Notes: generated from the letters alone by a model not told the origin. DNA of 64,000 bases from Bacteroidota bacterium (GCA_029560875.1 JAKQKB010000081.1:37463-101462); one strand, 5' to 3'. Shown: positions 42,386 through 51,580, counted from the stretch's first letter. Program-made: numbers and translations.

Positions 42386-42688
42386 GTAATTTCCTTTAGT
42401 ATAAATTGGCTATCTATTACATATTGTGGTTAATTCTGATACCAGTTTGATTGATTACTTCAATCCTTAGAACTAAAACCACCTCTTTAATCTCGTTGAT
42501 AAATTCAATTATCAACGAATTATCTCCACGCTTATCAGCCAATCAGCAGAAACGCACACGTTAAATTTGTTCATCAGATAATTGCTTCCCGACATCCTTC
42601 TTGGCTCATCTGTTTCAAATTGGTTATGCTTAACAGCATCATTGCTTTAATTATTGCCGTAAATTGCATTCTCATTTACATCATTTTA
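42386..42688. other. gene-free stretch upstream of mutA
   Basis: About 300 bases with no supported gene. It contains one 10-bp stem-loop (42493-42502 with 42509-42518, TCGTTGATAA/TTATCAACGA, loop ATTCAA). Short fragments of reading frame exist but show no family similarity that I can name. It may include a long leader for the mut operon or a decayed gene. Confidence 0.4.
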
Positions 42689-42696
42689 TAACTTTG
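42689..42696 (+). promoter_or_regulatory. candidate -7 box of the methylmalonyl-CoA mutase operon
   Basis: TAACTTTG matches TAnnTTTG, 26 bases before the mutA ATG, with TTG at 42664-42666 (22 bases upstream) as a possible -33 element. Confidence 0.5.
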
Positions 42697-42722
42697 CAAT
42701 CCGAAATCCAAATAGTCTGATT

Positions 42723-44606
42723 ATGGCAGAAAAAAGCAACGAAAAGCTTTTTACCGAATTTCCCCCAGTTTCTACACAGGAATGGGAATCGGTAATACGC
42801 GAGGATTTGAAAGGAGCTGATTACGATAAAAAATTGATTTGGAAAACTATCGAGGGCATCAATGTTAAGCCCTACTATCGCTCCGAAGACCTTGCTAATA
42901 TCGAAACAACCTATGTGAAACCCGGACAATTCCCTTACGTTCGTGGTAATCACGAGAAGGGCAATCATTGGTTAATTCGTCAGGACATTGAGGTTTGCTT
43001 AGACAAACCAACCGATGCCAACCGTAAAGCCATTGATATGCTTGCAAAGGGTGTTGAATCGCTAGGATTCAATCTTTGCAATGAGTGTGAACCCACTCTC
43101 GATTCCATAAGCCGTTTGCTTAAGGATATCGACCTAAATCAGGTTGAAATTAATTTTACTGGAGGTTTTGCTACCGCAAAGGCATTGCCTTTCATTGTAA
43201 AATACTTGGAGCAAAGTCGTTTCGATGCTCAAAAAATTAGATTTTCTATCGATTACAGCCCATTAACATCACTAACGTTAAACGGTAAGTTTTGCTGCGA
43301 TAACGACGCTTCGTTCGAAGGGTTGGTTTCAGTTATACTCGCCGTTAAGAATTTCCCTAATTTCAAGGTGATAGGTGTTAACGGACATATTTTCCACAAT
43401 AGCGGTTCGTCTATTGTTCAGGAGTTAGGTTTTGCGCTTGCAATGGCTAGCAACTATCTAACAGTTTTAACAGAGAAAGGTTTTACTGTTGATGAGGTTG
43501 CAACCAGAATGAGTTTCAACTTTGCGATTAGTTCCAGTTACTTTATGGAGATTGCAAAGTTCCGTGCAGCTCGTTTGCTTTGGGCAAAAATGGTTGAGGC
43601 TTACAATCCAGCATCGGCTAAATCGGCTCAAATGAGAATTCATGCTGAAACAAGCCGTTGGAACAAGACCGTTTACGATGCTTATGTAAATATGCTTCGC
43701 ACAACTACCGAGGGTATGTCGGCAGTTCTTGCAGGCGTTGATTCGTTGAATGTTCTTCCATTCGATGCTCCATACGCTGAGTCATCTGTTTTTTCAGAGA
43801 GAATTGCTCGTAACCAGCAACTGCTTCTACGCGAGGAATCTTACTTGGGTCAAGTTGCAGACCCTTCTGCAGGAAGTTACTATATAGAGAATTTAACCAT
43901 CTCTATTGCCGAGAATGCATGGAATCAATTCTTGAAGATTGATGAGATGGGTGGTTATAAGGAAGCGTTCATTAAAGGTTATGTTCAGGATCAAATTGCT
44001 GAGGTTTCCAACAAGCGCGATACCAACATTGCAAATCGCCGTGAGACCGTACTTGGAACTAACCAGTATCCAAACTTCAATGAGATTGCAGATGCAAAGG
44101 CTGTAAGTGCCAATGCTGTTACCCGCAAAGCATCTGAAAAACCTGCCGATGCAATTGCATTACCTTTGGTTCCTTATCGTGGCGCTCAGGCTTTTGAAGA
44201 GTTGCGCTACAGAACCGATGTTAGCGGACGTCGTCCAAAGGTGTTTATGCTAACCCTTGGTAGCTTGGCAATGCGTAGAGCAAGAGCTCAGTTTAGCTGC
44301 AACTTCTTTGCAGTGGCAGGCTTTGAGGTAATTGATAATATTGGCTTCAAAACTGTTGACGAGGGTGTTAAGGCTGCTCTTGATGCAAAATCCGATATCG
44401 TGGTTATTTGTAGTTCCGATGAGGAGTACGCAACCCTTGCAGTTGAGGCGTTTGAGAAATTGAACGGTAAAGCAATATATGTAGTTGCTGGTGATCCTGC
44501 TTGCAAGCCTGAACTAGAGGCTAAAGGAATCAAAAACTACATCAATGTGAAGAGCAACTTGCTTGAAACACTTAAACAGTATCAATCGTTGCTTAATATA
44601 TTGTAA
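42723..44606 (+). CDS. mutA: methylmalonyl-CoA mutase small subunit
   Basis: A 627-residue non-catalytic beta subunit of the heterodimeric mutase. The N-terminal segment FPPVSTQEWESVIREDLKGA and the barrel motif [24 protein letters not shown], given here as FAISSSYFMEIAKF then [10 protein letters not shown], are present, as is QVADPSAGSYYIENLT. The C-terminal cobalamin-type domain lacks the D-x-H-x-x-G motif, as expected for this subunit. With MutB it interconverts succinyl-CoA and (R)-methylmalonyl-CoA, used in propionate formation or breakdown. The mutB gene follows after an inserted cassette. The stop codon coincides with the first word of that cassette's left arm. Confidence 0.96.
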   Translation: MAEKSNEKLFTEFPPVSTQEWESVIREDLKGADYDKKLIWKTIEGINVKPYYRSEDLANIETTYVKPGQFPYVRGNHEKGNHWLIRQDIEVCLDKPTDANRKAIDMLAKGVESLGFNLCNECEPTLDSISRLLKDIDLNQVEINFTGGFATAKALPFIVKYLEQSRFDAQKIRFSIDYSPLTSLTLNGKFCCDNDASFEGLVSVILAVKNFPNFKVIGVNGHIFHNSGSSIVQELGFALAMASNYLTVLTEKGFTVDEVATRMSFNFAISSSYFMEIAKFRAARLLWAKMVEAYNPASAKSAQMRIHAETSRWNKTVYDAYVNMLRTTTEGMSAVLAGVDSLNVLPFDAPYAESSVFSERIARNQQLLLREESYLGQVADPSAGSYYIENLTISIAENAWNQFLKIDEMGGYKEAFIKGYVQDQIAEVSNKRDTNIANRRETVLGTNQYPNFNEIADAKAVSANAVTRKASEKPADAIALPLVPYRGAQAFEELRYRTDVSGRRPKVFMLTLGSLAMRRARAQFSCNFFAVAGFEVIDNIGFKTVDEGVKAALDAKSDIVVICSSDEEYATLAVEAFEKLNGKAIYVVAGDPACKPELEAKGIKNYINVKSNLLETLKQYQSLLNIL

Positions 44607-45027
44607 CAAGATATCAGATTTCAGACACAAGACATCAGATAAAATGCACAATTTTAAGGAGTTGAAAATATGGCAAAAGGCTAAGGATATCGCAAAGGAT
44701 GTTTACATCCTGTGTGAAAAACTTCCTTCGTCAGAGCGTTTTGGCTATATCTCTCAACTTCAACGTGCAGCAATATCTATTGCTTCAAACATTGCTGAAG
44801 GCTCTGGGCGAGGTGATAAAGAGTTTATGAGATTTATTGATATTGCGATTTCATCATCCTATGAGGTTGAAAATCTTTTGTTGATAGGTATAGAGATTAA
44901 TTATCTAAATAAAGAAACAACCTCTGTATTTATCTCCGAGATAAATGAACTTCAGAAAATGATGATTGGCTTTAAAAAAACTTTAACGAAGTCTGAAATC
45001 TAATGTCTGACATCTAGCGTCTAAAAA
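44604..45027 (+). mobile_element. inverted-repeat cassette carrying a four-helix-bundle gene (in the mut operon)
   Basis: Left arm 44604-44638 is five heptamers TAACAAG, ATATCAG, ATTTCAG, ACACAAG, ACATCAG. The right arm 44993-45027, read on the opposite strand, is TTTTTAG, ACGCTAG, ATGTCAG, ACATTAG, ATTTCAG. The words share the form A-[CT]-N-N-N-A-G and the arms are imperfect inverted repeats of each other. The first word contains the mutA stop codon; the right arm ends 8 bases before the mutB ATG. The only gene inside is a four-helix-bundle gene in the operon's orientation. Mobility is inferred. Confidence 0.7.
44644..45003 (+). CDS. four-helix-bundle protein (23S rRNA IVS / S23 type), cassette cargo
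   Basis: A 119-residue helical protein starting at MHNFKELKIWQKAKD. The frame is open upstream into mutA, but this ATG fits the family's usual start. Family core: LQRAAISIASNIAEGSGRG, FMRFIDIAISSSYEVENLL. It belongs to the same broad family as the protein at 27700-28050, but to a different subgroup with low direct similarity. It interrupts the mutA-mutB operon and is enclosed by heptamer-word inverted repeats. No link to propionate metabolism is expected. Function unknown; these proteins form pentameric rings in solved structures of the family. Confidence 0.9.
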   Translation: MHNFKELKIWQKAKDIAKDVYILCEKLPSSERFGYISQLQRAAISIASNIAEGSGRGDKEFMRFIDIAISSSYEVENLLLIGIEINYLNKETTSVFISEINELQKMMIGFKKTLTKSEI

Positions 45028-45035
45028 TTTAAATT

Positions 45036-47171
45036 ATGAAACCAGATTATAAGAAAATCAATATAAAACAGGTTAAAGCCGATAAGAGCGGTTCTAATCT
45101 TGTGGCAGACTGGTTAACTCCTGAGCGTATTCCAGTTAAGCCTGCATATACTGCCAACGATTTGGAGAATATGGAGCACCTAAACTATGCTGCAGGTTTG
45201 CCACCATTCCTTCGCGGTCCCTATAGCACTATGTATGTGATGAAACCTTGGACTGTTCGTCAGTATGCAGGTTTCTCCACTGCTGAGGAGTCAAATGCGT
45301 TTTACCGTCGTAACTTGGCTGCAGGCCAAATGGGACTTTCAGTTGCATTCGACCTAGCAACCCACCGCGGATACGACTCAGACCATGAGCGTGTTGTGGG
45401 TGATGTTGGTAAGGCTGGTGTTGCTATCGATTCTGTTGAGGATATGAAAATTCTTTTCGATGGTATTCCATTGAATAAGATGTCCGTATCGATGACAATG
45501 AACGGTGCCGTATTACCTGTACTTGCATTCTACATTGTTGCTGCTTTAGAGCAAGGTGCAACCCTTGAGCAATTAAGCGGTACAATTCAGAACGATATTC
45601 TAAAAGAGTTTATGGTGCGTAATACATACATCTACCCACCTGAATTCTCAATGAAAATTATTGCCGATATTTTCGAGTACACATCGAAGAATATGCCTAA
45701 GTTCAACAGCATCTCTATCTCTGGCTATCACATGCAGGAAGCTGGAGCAACTGCAGATATTGAACTAGCATATACCTTGGCCGATGGTTTGGAGTACCTA
45801 CGTACCGGAACTAAAGCTGGTATCGATATCGATGCTTTTGCGCCTCGCTTATCGTTCTTCTGGGCAGTTGGTATGAACCACTTTATGGAGATTGCCAAAA
45901 TGCGTGCTGCTCGTTTACTTTGGGCTAAAATTGTAAAACAATTCAATCCAAAGAATCCAAAATCGTTAGCGCTAAGAACGCATAGCCAAACATCGGGATG
46001 GAGCTTAACAGAGCAAGACCCATTCAACAACGTTGCACGTACCTGTATTGAGGCTATGACTGCTGCGCTTGGTCATACACAAAGCTTGCATACCAACGCG
46101 TTGGATGAGGCTATTGCACTTCCAACCGATTTCTCTGCACGTATTGCTCGTAACACACAGCTTTACATCCAGGAGGAAACCAACGTTTGTAAGGCCGTTG
46201 ACCCTTGGGCTGGTTCATACTACGTGGAGCATTTAACTCACGAAATCGCTCATAAGGCTTGGAAACTTATTCAGGAGGTTGAAGAGTTGGGTGGAATGTC
46301 GAAAGCAATTGAGACAGGTGTTCCAAAAATGCGTATTGAGGAGGCAGCTGCTCGTAAACAGGCACGTATCGACTCTTGCAAAGATACCATTGTTGGTATT
46401 AACAAGTACCGCTTGGAGAAGGAAGACCCAATTGAAATTCTCGACGTTGATAACACCGCAGTACGTGAGGCTCAAATTCGTAGATTACAAAAACTACGTG
46501 CAGAGCGTAACGAAGCAGAGGTTAAAGCAGCACTTGAGGCAATTACCCGTTGTGTTGAAACAAAGCAGGGTAATCTACTTGAACTATCGGTTGATGCTGC
46601 AATGAAACGTGCAACTTTAGGTGAAATTTCATACGCTTGCGAGAAAGTGGTTGGCCGTTACAAAGCAGTTATCCGCTCAATTTCTGGTGTTTATTCAGCT
46701 GAATCTATGGACGATAATAGTTATAAAAAAGCCAAGGAACTTTGCGATAAGTTTGCAAAGCAAGAAGGTCGTCAGCCTCGTATTATGATTGCCAAAATGG
46801 GTCAGGACGGTCACGACCGCGGCGCAAAGGTTGTTGCAACTGGTTATGCCGATATCGGCTTTGATGTTGATATGGGTCCATTGTTCCAAACCCCAGCCGA
46901 GGCAGCTAAACAAGCCGTTGAAAACGATGTTCACGTTCTTGGAGTATCGAGTCTTGCTGCAGGTCACAAAACTTTAGTTCCTCAGGTAATGGAAGAACTT
47001 AAGAAGTTAGGTCGCGAGGATATCATGGTAATTGTTGGCGGGGTTATTCCTGCACAGGATTATCAGTACCTATACGACCACGGTGTAGTAGGAATCTTTG
47101 GTCCTGGAACCTCTGTTTCTACAGCAGCAACAAAGATTCTTGAAATATTACTAGAGAAATTCTCAGAGTAG
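45036..47171 (+). CDS. mutB: methylmalonyl-CoA mutase large (catalytic) subunit
   Basis: A 711-residue adenosylcobalamin enzyme. The substrate barrel has [20 protein letters not shown] and [22 protein letters not shown] sequence ([19 protein letters not shown]), [18 protein letters not shown] and [14 protein letters not shown]. The C-terminal cobalamin-binding domain (about 580-711) has [15 protein letters not shown], with the B12-ligand His in D-G-H-D-R-G near residue 590, and [18 protein letters not shown]. It pairs with MutA. Separated from mutA only by the four-helix-bundle cassette; ended by a hairpin at 47191-47223. Confidence 0.97.
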   Translation: MKPDYKKINIKQVKADKSGSNLVADWLTPERIPVKPAYTANDLENMEHLNYAAGLPPFLRGPYSTMYVMKPWTVRQYAGFSTAEESNAFYRRNLAAGQMGLSVAFDLATHRGYDSDHERVVGDVGKAGVAIDSVEDMKILFDGIPLNKMSVSMTMNGAVLPVLAFYIVAALEQGATLEQLSGTIQNDILKEFMVRNTYIYPPEFSMKIIADIFEYTSKNMPKFNSISISGYHMQEAGATADIELAYTLADGLEYLRTGTKAGIDIDAFAPRLSFFWAVGMNHFMEIAKMRAARLLWAKIVKQFNPKNPKSLALRTHSQTSGWSLTEQDPFNNVARTCIEAMTAALGHTQSLHTNALDEAIALPTDFSARIARNTQLYIQEETNVCKAVDPWAGSYYVEHLTHEIAHKAWKLIQEVEELGGMSKAIETGVPKMRIEEAAARKQARIDSCKDTIVGINKYRLEKEDPIEILDVDNTAVREAQIRRLQKLRAERNEAEVKAALEAITRCVETKQGNLLELSVDAAMKRATLGEISYACEKVVGRYKAVIRSISGVYSAESMDDNSYKKAKELCDKFAKQEGRQPRIMIAKMGQDGHDRGAKVVATGYADIGFDVDMGPLFQTPAEAAKQAVENDVHVLGVSSLAAGHKTLVPQVMEELKKLGREDIMVIVGGVIPAQDYQYLYDHGVVGIFGPGTSVSTAATKILEILLEKFSE

Positions 47172-47190
47172 TAAAGTTTATATTTTTTGG

Positions 47191-47223
47191 AAATGCCTGC
47201 CTCTATTGAGGTGGGCATTTTTT
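47191..47223 (+). terminator. terminator of the mut operon
   Basis: AAATGCCTGCCTC (47191-47203) pairs with GAGGTGGGCATTT (47208-47220), mostly complementary with two non-canonical positions, followed by TTT. It starts 19 bases after the mutB stop. Confidence 0.75.
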
Positions 47224-47230
47224 ATATTTA

Positions 47231-47261
47231 CCCCCTCAAGGGTTTCAAACCCTTGAAGGGG
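47231..47261. repeat. 31-base near-perfect palindrome
   Basis: Fifteen bases (47231-47245) pair with 47247-47261 around a single C, with one mismatch. The centre is GGGTTT-C-AAACCC, related to the centre of the palindrome at 37756-37776. It follows the mut operon terminator. Confidence 0.65.
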
Positions 47262-47288
47262 TAGTGTAGAGTATTTGGCTATTTTTAA

Positions 47289-47296
47289 TAACTTTG
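47289..47296 (+). promoter_or_regulatory. candidate -7 box upstream of the YfaP-like gene
   Basis: TAACTTTG matches TAnnTTTG, 46 bases before the ATG at 47343. No well-spaced -33 element. Confidence 0.35.
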
Positions 47297-47342
47297 GTAA
47301 GATGTTTGATAAAGTTTAGACAATAGAATAAAAAACAACGAT

Positions 47343-48107
47343 ATGAAAAAGCAAATTACAGTAATATCAGCATTAATGGTTGCAATGCTTATTTGCATCA
47401 ACCTGAAATCAGTAGCACAAATCGATAAAGCAAGACAAGCCCTTGAAGACGTTATTGCAGAGCAGGAGCAGGATATCTACACACTTCGTTTCTTTGATGC
47501 TTTAACTGGCGAGCCAGTTGAAGGGGGCGATGTTATGGTAGAAAATGTTGGAGCGTTCAAAACCGATTCTGCCGGTAGGGCAATGTTCCCCAAACAACCC
47601 GATGGTTTGTACAAAACTATCTTCAAGAAGAGCGGCTATATCACTGCAGTTTACAATGTGGATATTGTTGCCGAAACCATTTTTAAGAATCGTTTGGTTG
47701 TTTCACCTGTAATGGATATCAGCCAATTTAGGGTTGTGTTAGATTGGGAGCAACAGCCTTTGGATTTGGATGCTCACTTCGTGAAGGCGAACTCTTACCA
47801 TATTAGTTTTCGTAATACTCGTGTTTTATCCGATGGTTCAGGAATGCTCGACCGAGATGATATGGATGGCTTTGGGCCTGAGACAATCACTATTGAAAGA
47901 ATTGATGCCAATGGAAGCTATGCTTTCTTTGTACATAACTACTCTGCTCACGAGAAACCTGGTTCGCCAAATCTTTCTGTATCTAAGGCTACTGTTAGGG
48001 TTTATAGTGGAAATCGTTTATTGAAATCTTTCCAAATACCCGAAGGCTTTACCGAGAAAACCTGGAATGTTTTTAAGGTTGTTAACGGGCAGGTTGAGGA
48101 ATTATAG
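47343..48107 (+). CDS. exported protein with YfaP/DUF2135-like domain
   Basis: A 254-residue secreted protein; signal peptide about 1-25 (cut near SVAQ). Residues about 48-125 resemble a carboxypeptidase-regulatory-like beta-sandwich (LRFFDALTGEPVEGGDVMVE ... FKTDSAGRAMFP). Residues about 128-240 resemble the YfaP/DUF2135 domain (VVLDWEQQPLDLDAHFV, DDMDGFGPETITIE, YAFFVHNYSAHE). Such proteins are thought to be surface or periplasmic binding modules. Function unknown. Convergent with the MFS gene that follows. Confidence 0.78.
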   Translation: MKKQITVISALMVAMLICINLKSVAQIDKARQALEDVIAEQEQDIYTLRFFDALTGEPVEGGDVMVENVGAFKTDSAGRAMFPKQPDGLYKTIFKKSGYITAVYNVDIVAETIFKNRLVVSPVMDISQFRVVLDWEQQPLDLDAHFVKANSYHISFRNTRVLSDGSGMLDRDDMDGFGPETITIERIDANGSYAFFVHNYSAHEKPGSPNLSVSKATVRVYSGNRLLKSFQIPEGFTEKTWNVFKVVNGQVEEL

Positions 48108-48134
48108 TTATCAACTATTTCTACATGGTACTTG

Positions 48135-48163
48135 AAAATCACGTTGCTAAACAGCGTGATTTT
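48135..48163. terminator. bidirectional terminator
   Basis: AAAATCACG (48135-48143) pairs with CGTGATTTT (48155-48163). It lies between the stop at 48107 and the convergent MFS gene, whose stop codon (48147-48149) is inside the loop. Confidence 0.75.
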
Positions 48164-49331
48164 TTCTTTTCTCACTAATCACAAACACAATCATTAGAAT
48201 AGTGGCAGTTAAAGCCATTGCCGACCCAAAATAGAATGGAGCGTTTGAGTTTACTTTATCGTAAAGTAACCCTGCTATTAAACTTGCTGGTAGCAGAGTG
48301 ATTCCAAGTACTGCGTGGTACAATCCAAATCCTGTCCCCTTTAAATCTTTGCTTACAATATCTGATATCATTGCTTTCTGGCTAGTATCGGTTAGTGCGC
48401 TATAAACGCCGTAAAGTATAAACAGAAATACAAATACGCTTATGCTATTGAATCTTCCAAATAAATAGTAAACAATGGCATATAGGAGAAATCCCAGAAT
48501 AATTAGTATTTCTCGGCCAATTTTATCCGATATTTTACCAATAGGAATTGCTAAAAATACTGAAACCACATTAAATATCATATAAACGAAAGGAATGTAT
48601 GCCTTGTTTATTTCTGTTTCGGTAGTTTTTACCAGTAGTAAAGCATCGGCAGAATTGCCTAAAGTAAAAACAAATATTATGGCAAGAAAAAAGTAAAATT
48701 TTCGGGGTAATTGCTTTAAATGAAAGCGGTTGTTGTTGCCAATGTTTTCTGCCTTTGTTTCTTTTATAAATATTATTATTGATAAAACTCCAAGTACTGC
48801 TGGGATTGTGGCTATTATGAAGATGTTGGTGTAGTTTAGCGGAAACAGGTAAAGTACCACAAATGCCGCTAGTGGGCCTACAATAGCTCCGCTGTTGTCC
48901 ATAGCCTTGTGAAATCCAAAGTTTTTGCCTGCCTCGTTATGCTTTGCAGAGCTGCTAATAAGGCTATCGCGGGGTGCTGTCCGTAGGCCTTTCCCTATTC
49001 TCTCAATAAATCGAAGGAAAAGAACCTGAACAGGTAGTCGAACAAATGCATAGAGAGGTGTAACCAATGCTGTAATTCCATACCCGATAATCATGAACGG
49101 TTTATTTCTCCCAATCTTATCGCTCCAGTATCCCGAAAAGGCTTTGAATAGCGATGCAGTACTTTCTGCTATTCCCTCAATTAAGGATATTGATGTTTTT
49201 GATGCTCCAATTGATAATAGGAATAATGGCATTACGCTATAAATCATTTTGATAGATGTATCAGTAAAGAAACTGGTTAATCCAACAAAAAAAACGTTCC
49301 TTTTAAATCCGAATATCGTATCCTTCTTCAT
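48147..49331 (-). CDS. MFS transporter
   Basis: A 394-residue inner-membrane transporter with 12 predicted helices. The MFS motif A-like loop is GYWSDKIGRNKP, and ERIGKGLRTAPRDSLISSS followed by FGFHKAMDNSGAIVGP is a signature of a subgroup of uncharacterised MFS transporters widespread in bacteria. The second half has AIPIGKISDKIGREI. Substrate unknown. It starts 9 bases downstream of a decayed metallo-beta-lactamase fragment on the same strand, so the two were probably once co-transcribed. Confidence 0.87.
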   Translation of the reverse strand: MKKDTIFGFKRNVFFVGLTSFFTDTSIKMIYSVMPLFLLSIGASKTSISLIEGIAESTASLFKAFSGYWSDKIGRNKPFMIIGYGITALVTPLYAFVRLPVQVLFLRFIERIGKGLRTAPRDSLISSSAKHNEAGKNFGFHKAMDNSGAIVGPLAAFVVLYLFPLNYTNIFIIATIPAVLGVLSIIIFIKETKAENIGNNNRFHLKQLPRKFYFFLAIIFVFTLGNSADALLLVKTTETEINKAYIPFVYMIFNVVSVFLAIPIGKISDKIGREILIILGFLLYAIVYYLFGRFNSISVFVFLFILYGVYSALTDTSQKAMISDIVSKDLKGTGFGLYHAVLGITLLPASLIAGLLYDKVNSNAPFYFGSAMALTATILMIVFVISEKRKNHAV

Positions 49332-49339
49332 TTTTGATT

Positions 49340-49643
49340 TTACTGCTTTTGGCTAAGTTTATAGGTGTGAGTTAAAAGTTTAATTCCACCAAAATTTCCA
49401 TGCCCTGGAATAACAATTTTTGCACTTGGGAACTTATCAATCACCTTATTGTATTGTGATTGAGTAAGCCTTTAAATCGCCATCAACAGTATTCCCTAAA
49501 TTGGTTGAATTGGTACTTTTTGCCATACATCCTGAAAAAAGAATTTTCTCCAAAGGAATCCACACCACAATGTTATCCACAAAGGAACTGTATAAACCGA
49601 TGTAGAAGGCTCCCAAAACATTTAAATCCCTCCTAGTTTGCAT
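49340..49643 (-). pseudogene. decayed subclass B1-type metallo-beta-lactamase, C-terminal remnant
   Basis: Two overlapping reading-frame pieces together give the C-terminal third of a B1 metallo-beta-lactamase. The first reads VDNIVVWIPLEKILFSGCMAKS, split here as VDNIVVWIPLEKILFSG then CMAKS, and NLGNTVDGDLKAY. After a shift of one base near 49452 the second continues YNKVIDKFPSAKIVIPGHGN and FGGIKLLTHTYKL. The zinc-ligand Cys and the His of PGHG remain, but the His before DNIVVW is lost (YSSFVDN in place of GHT-x-DN). The N-terminal two thirds are missing. The gene is broken and non-functional. The remaining gap 49644-49723 shows nothing else. Confidence 0.8.
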
Positions 49644-49723
49644 AGTTTAAGATTACCCTAGCAAAAAAAACAAGCACCATAAAACTTAAACAAGATACCC
49701 CAAAAAGTGTAAAAAGAAGAAAC

Positions 49724-50119
49724 CTATTTCCTCCTTCTTATTTCGCATAAAACGTAAACGGTATAACTATCTCCGTCATGCATAACGGCTTTTTTAACTA
49801 GCCTAACATCGGTAAGTTTTGCTTCAATCTGTTTGCTTTGAACTATCTCTTCCTGCTTGCCATTCACACCAACCTTGGTTGTATGCTTTTTATTGTCGTA
49901 CTTAACGTTACCAACCTGCTCCGCTATCTTGGTTTTTGCATCGAGCAATGCCTTGCTTTCGGCAACATCAATTGTGCGGGATGTGCCAACTCCTGCACCA
50001 TAGAACTTTCTGCTCGAGGTTGGTGGGTTATCGTACCAATCGGGTATCGAAGAAGCATATTCTTGAGCCTGCAGGCCTATTGAGACAATTACCAAAGTAA
50101 AGAATAGTAGTTTTTTCAT
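49724..50119 (-). CDS. exported LPP20-like protein
   Basis: A 131-residue protein with a signal peptide (MKKLLFFTLVIVSIGLQAQ). The mature part PDWYDNPPTSSRKFYGAGVG followed by AESKALLDAKTKIAEQVG matches the LPP20 lipoprotein-family fold, although no lipobox Cys is present here. It ends with SYTVYVLCEIRRRK. In relatives this domain is linked to surface or cell-envelope functions. Function unknown. Confidence 0.8.
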   Translation of the reverse strand: MKKLLFFTLVIVSIGLQAQEYASSIPDWYDNPPTSSRKFYGAGVGTSRTIDVAESKALLDAKTKIAEQVGNVKYDNKKHTTKVGVNGKQEEIVQSKQIEAKLTDVRLVKKAVMHDGDSYTVYVLCEIRRRK

Positions 50120-50284
50120 TGGTTCTGCGTTTTAAACCCAACTAGAGGGTAGTTTTATAAAAATGATAGCATATTCTATGCCAATAAAGGAAATACCAAT
50201 TTCGGTTTTTTCTGCATTAAAAGGAATTATCATACAATATTTTCCAATTTATTTCTATTTTGCCAAAGTTTATAGCTAACCCTA

Positions 50285-51580
50285 ATGTTGAATTTTATGC
50301 AGAAGTCTGGCTTAAAATCATTCCCTAAGAATTTCTGGACAGTTATTGTAATGGAGTTCTTTGAACGTGGCTCATACTACGGAGTTATGTCCGTTTTATC
50401 CGTTTTTCTAGTTTTAAGCGTGAACGAAGGAGGACTTGGATTTTCCAAGGAAAGCGTTGGGGTTATCAAAAGTGTTATTACACCTCTACTCTATATTTTG
50501 CCTATAGTATCAGGAGCTATTGCCGATAGATTTGGGTATCGAAAAACCCTATTCTTTGCCTTTTCTGTCATGAGTTTGGGCTATTTTTTTACAAGCATAA
50601 GTACCTCATACACAACTGTATTTATGAGTTTACTGCTAATGGTGCTTGGGGCTGGTGTGTTCAAACCCATTATATCGGGAACAATTGCTCGCACAACCAA
50701 TAGCAGCAATTCAACACTCGGATTTGGCATTTTCTACTGGTCAATTAACCTTGGGGCGTTCCTTTTTCCACTATTTTTAATTCCTGCCCTTAAGCAACTT
50801 GGCTGGAACTATATTTTTATAATGGCCGCTGTAGGTACAGGCTGGTTGCTTTTGCTTAACTTGTTTGTTTATAAGGAGCCTCAACGCCCACAAACGCAAA
50901 AGAGTCTTATCCAAGTTTTAAAGGAGATGATTCTGGTGATTCGCGATTACAAATTTATTTTGATGATTGTCATTTACTCAGGTTTCTGGATTCTTTACTT
51001 TCAAATGTTCGACACAGTTCTTTGGTATTTAAAGGAATACATGGACATGACCCCTGTTGACAACTTTGTAAACTCTGTTCTTGCAAATTTCACCGCTAAT
51101 CCAAACTGGAAGTTCGATGCAGAGCATGTTACAGTTATAAATGCAGGCACTATCATTGCATTTCAACTAATAATTTCGTCCATTGTGAAAAACACAAAGG
51201 CTTTACCCACAATGATATTCGGAATTGCACTGGGAACAATTGGAATGGGAGTATTGGCAATATCAAGCCATGCCTGGGTTTTTCTCCTTGGTATGATGAT
51301 ATTCTCAATTGGTGAAATGACTGCTCATCCAAAATTTATATCCTACATTGGATTAATTGCACCAGAAGATAAAAAGGCTCTTTACCTTGGCTACTCATTC
51401 TTGTATGGAGTTATTGGAAGTGGAATTGGAGGAATTCTTGGGGCTTTTGCTTACGTTCGATTTGTAACCGAAATGGGCAGACCCAGCCTTCTCTGGTTTA
51501 TGTTCAGTTTAATTGGAGTTGCAACTATAATTGGGCTTTTCCTATTCAATAAGTACTTATCGCCCAAAAAGAATATATAG
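50285..51580 (+). CDS. POT/PTR family proton-coupled oligopeptide transporter
   Basis: A 431-residue MFS protein of the POT family. Helix 1 carries EFFERGSYYG (24-33), the E-x-x-E-R proton-coupling motif, and the family segment GAGVFKPIISGTIAR contains the conserved helix 4 region. It has about 12 helices with a longer loop near 245-280. It is expected to import di- or tripeptides with protons, though some POT members carry other substrates. The ATG at 50285 is used; a second at 50297 is possible. Convergent with the NtrY-like kinase gene 29 bases downstream. Confidence 0.87.
   Translation: MLNFMQKSGLKSFPKNFWTVIVMEFFERGSYYGVMSVLSVFLVLSVNEGGLGFSKESVGVIKSVITPLLYILPIVSGAIADRFGYRKTLFFAFSVMSLGYFFTSISTSYTTVFMSLLLMVLGAGVFKPIISGTIARTTNSSNSTLGFGIFYWSINLGAFLFPLFLIPALKQLGWNYIFIMAAVGTGWLLLLNLFVYKEPQRPQTQKSLIQVLKEMILVIRDYKFILMIVIYSGFWILYFQMFDTVLWYLKEYMDMTPVDNFVNSVLANFTANPNWKFDAEHVTVINAGTIIAFQLIISSIVKNTKALPTMIFGIALGTIGMGVLAISSHAWVFLLGMMIFSIGEMTAHPKFISYIGLIAPEDKKALYLGYSFLYGVIGSGIGGILGAFAYVRFVTEMGRPSLLWFMFSLIGVATIIGLFLFNKYLSPKKNI

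Noticed and set aside
42386..42688. Possible remnant of a transposase gene in the mutA upstream region.
   Set aside because: Short reading fragments on the minus strand could not be tied to any transposase family.
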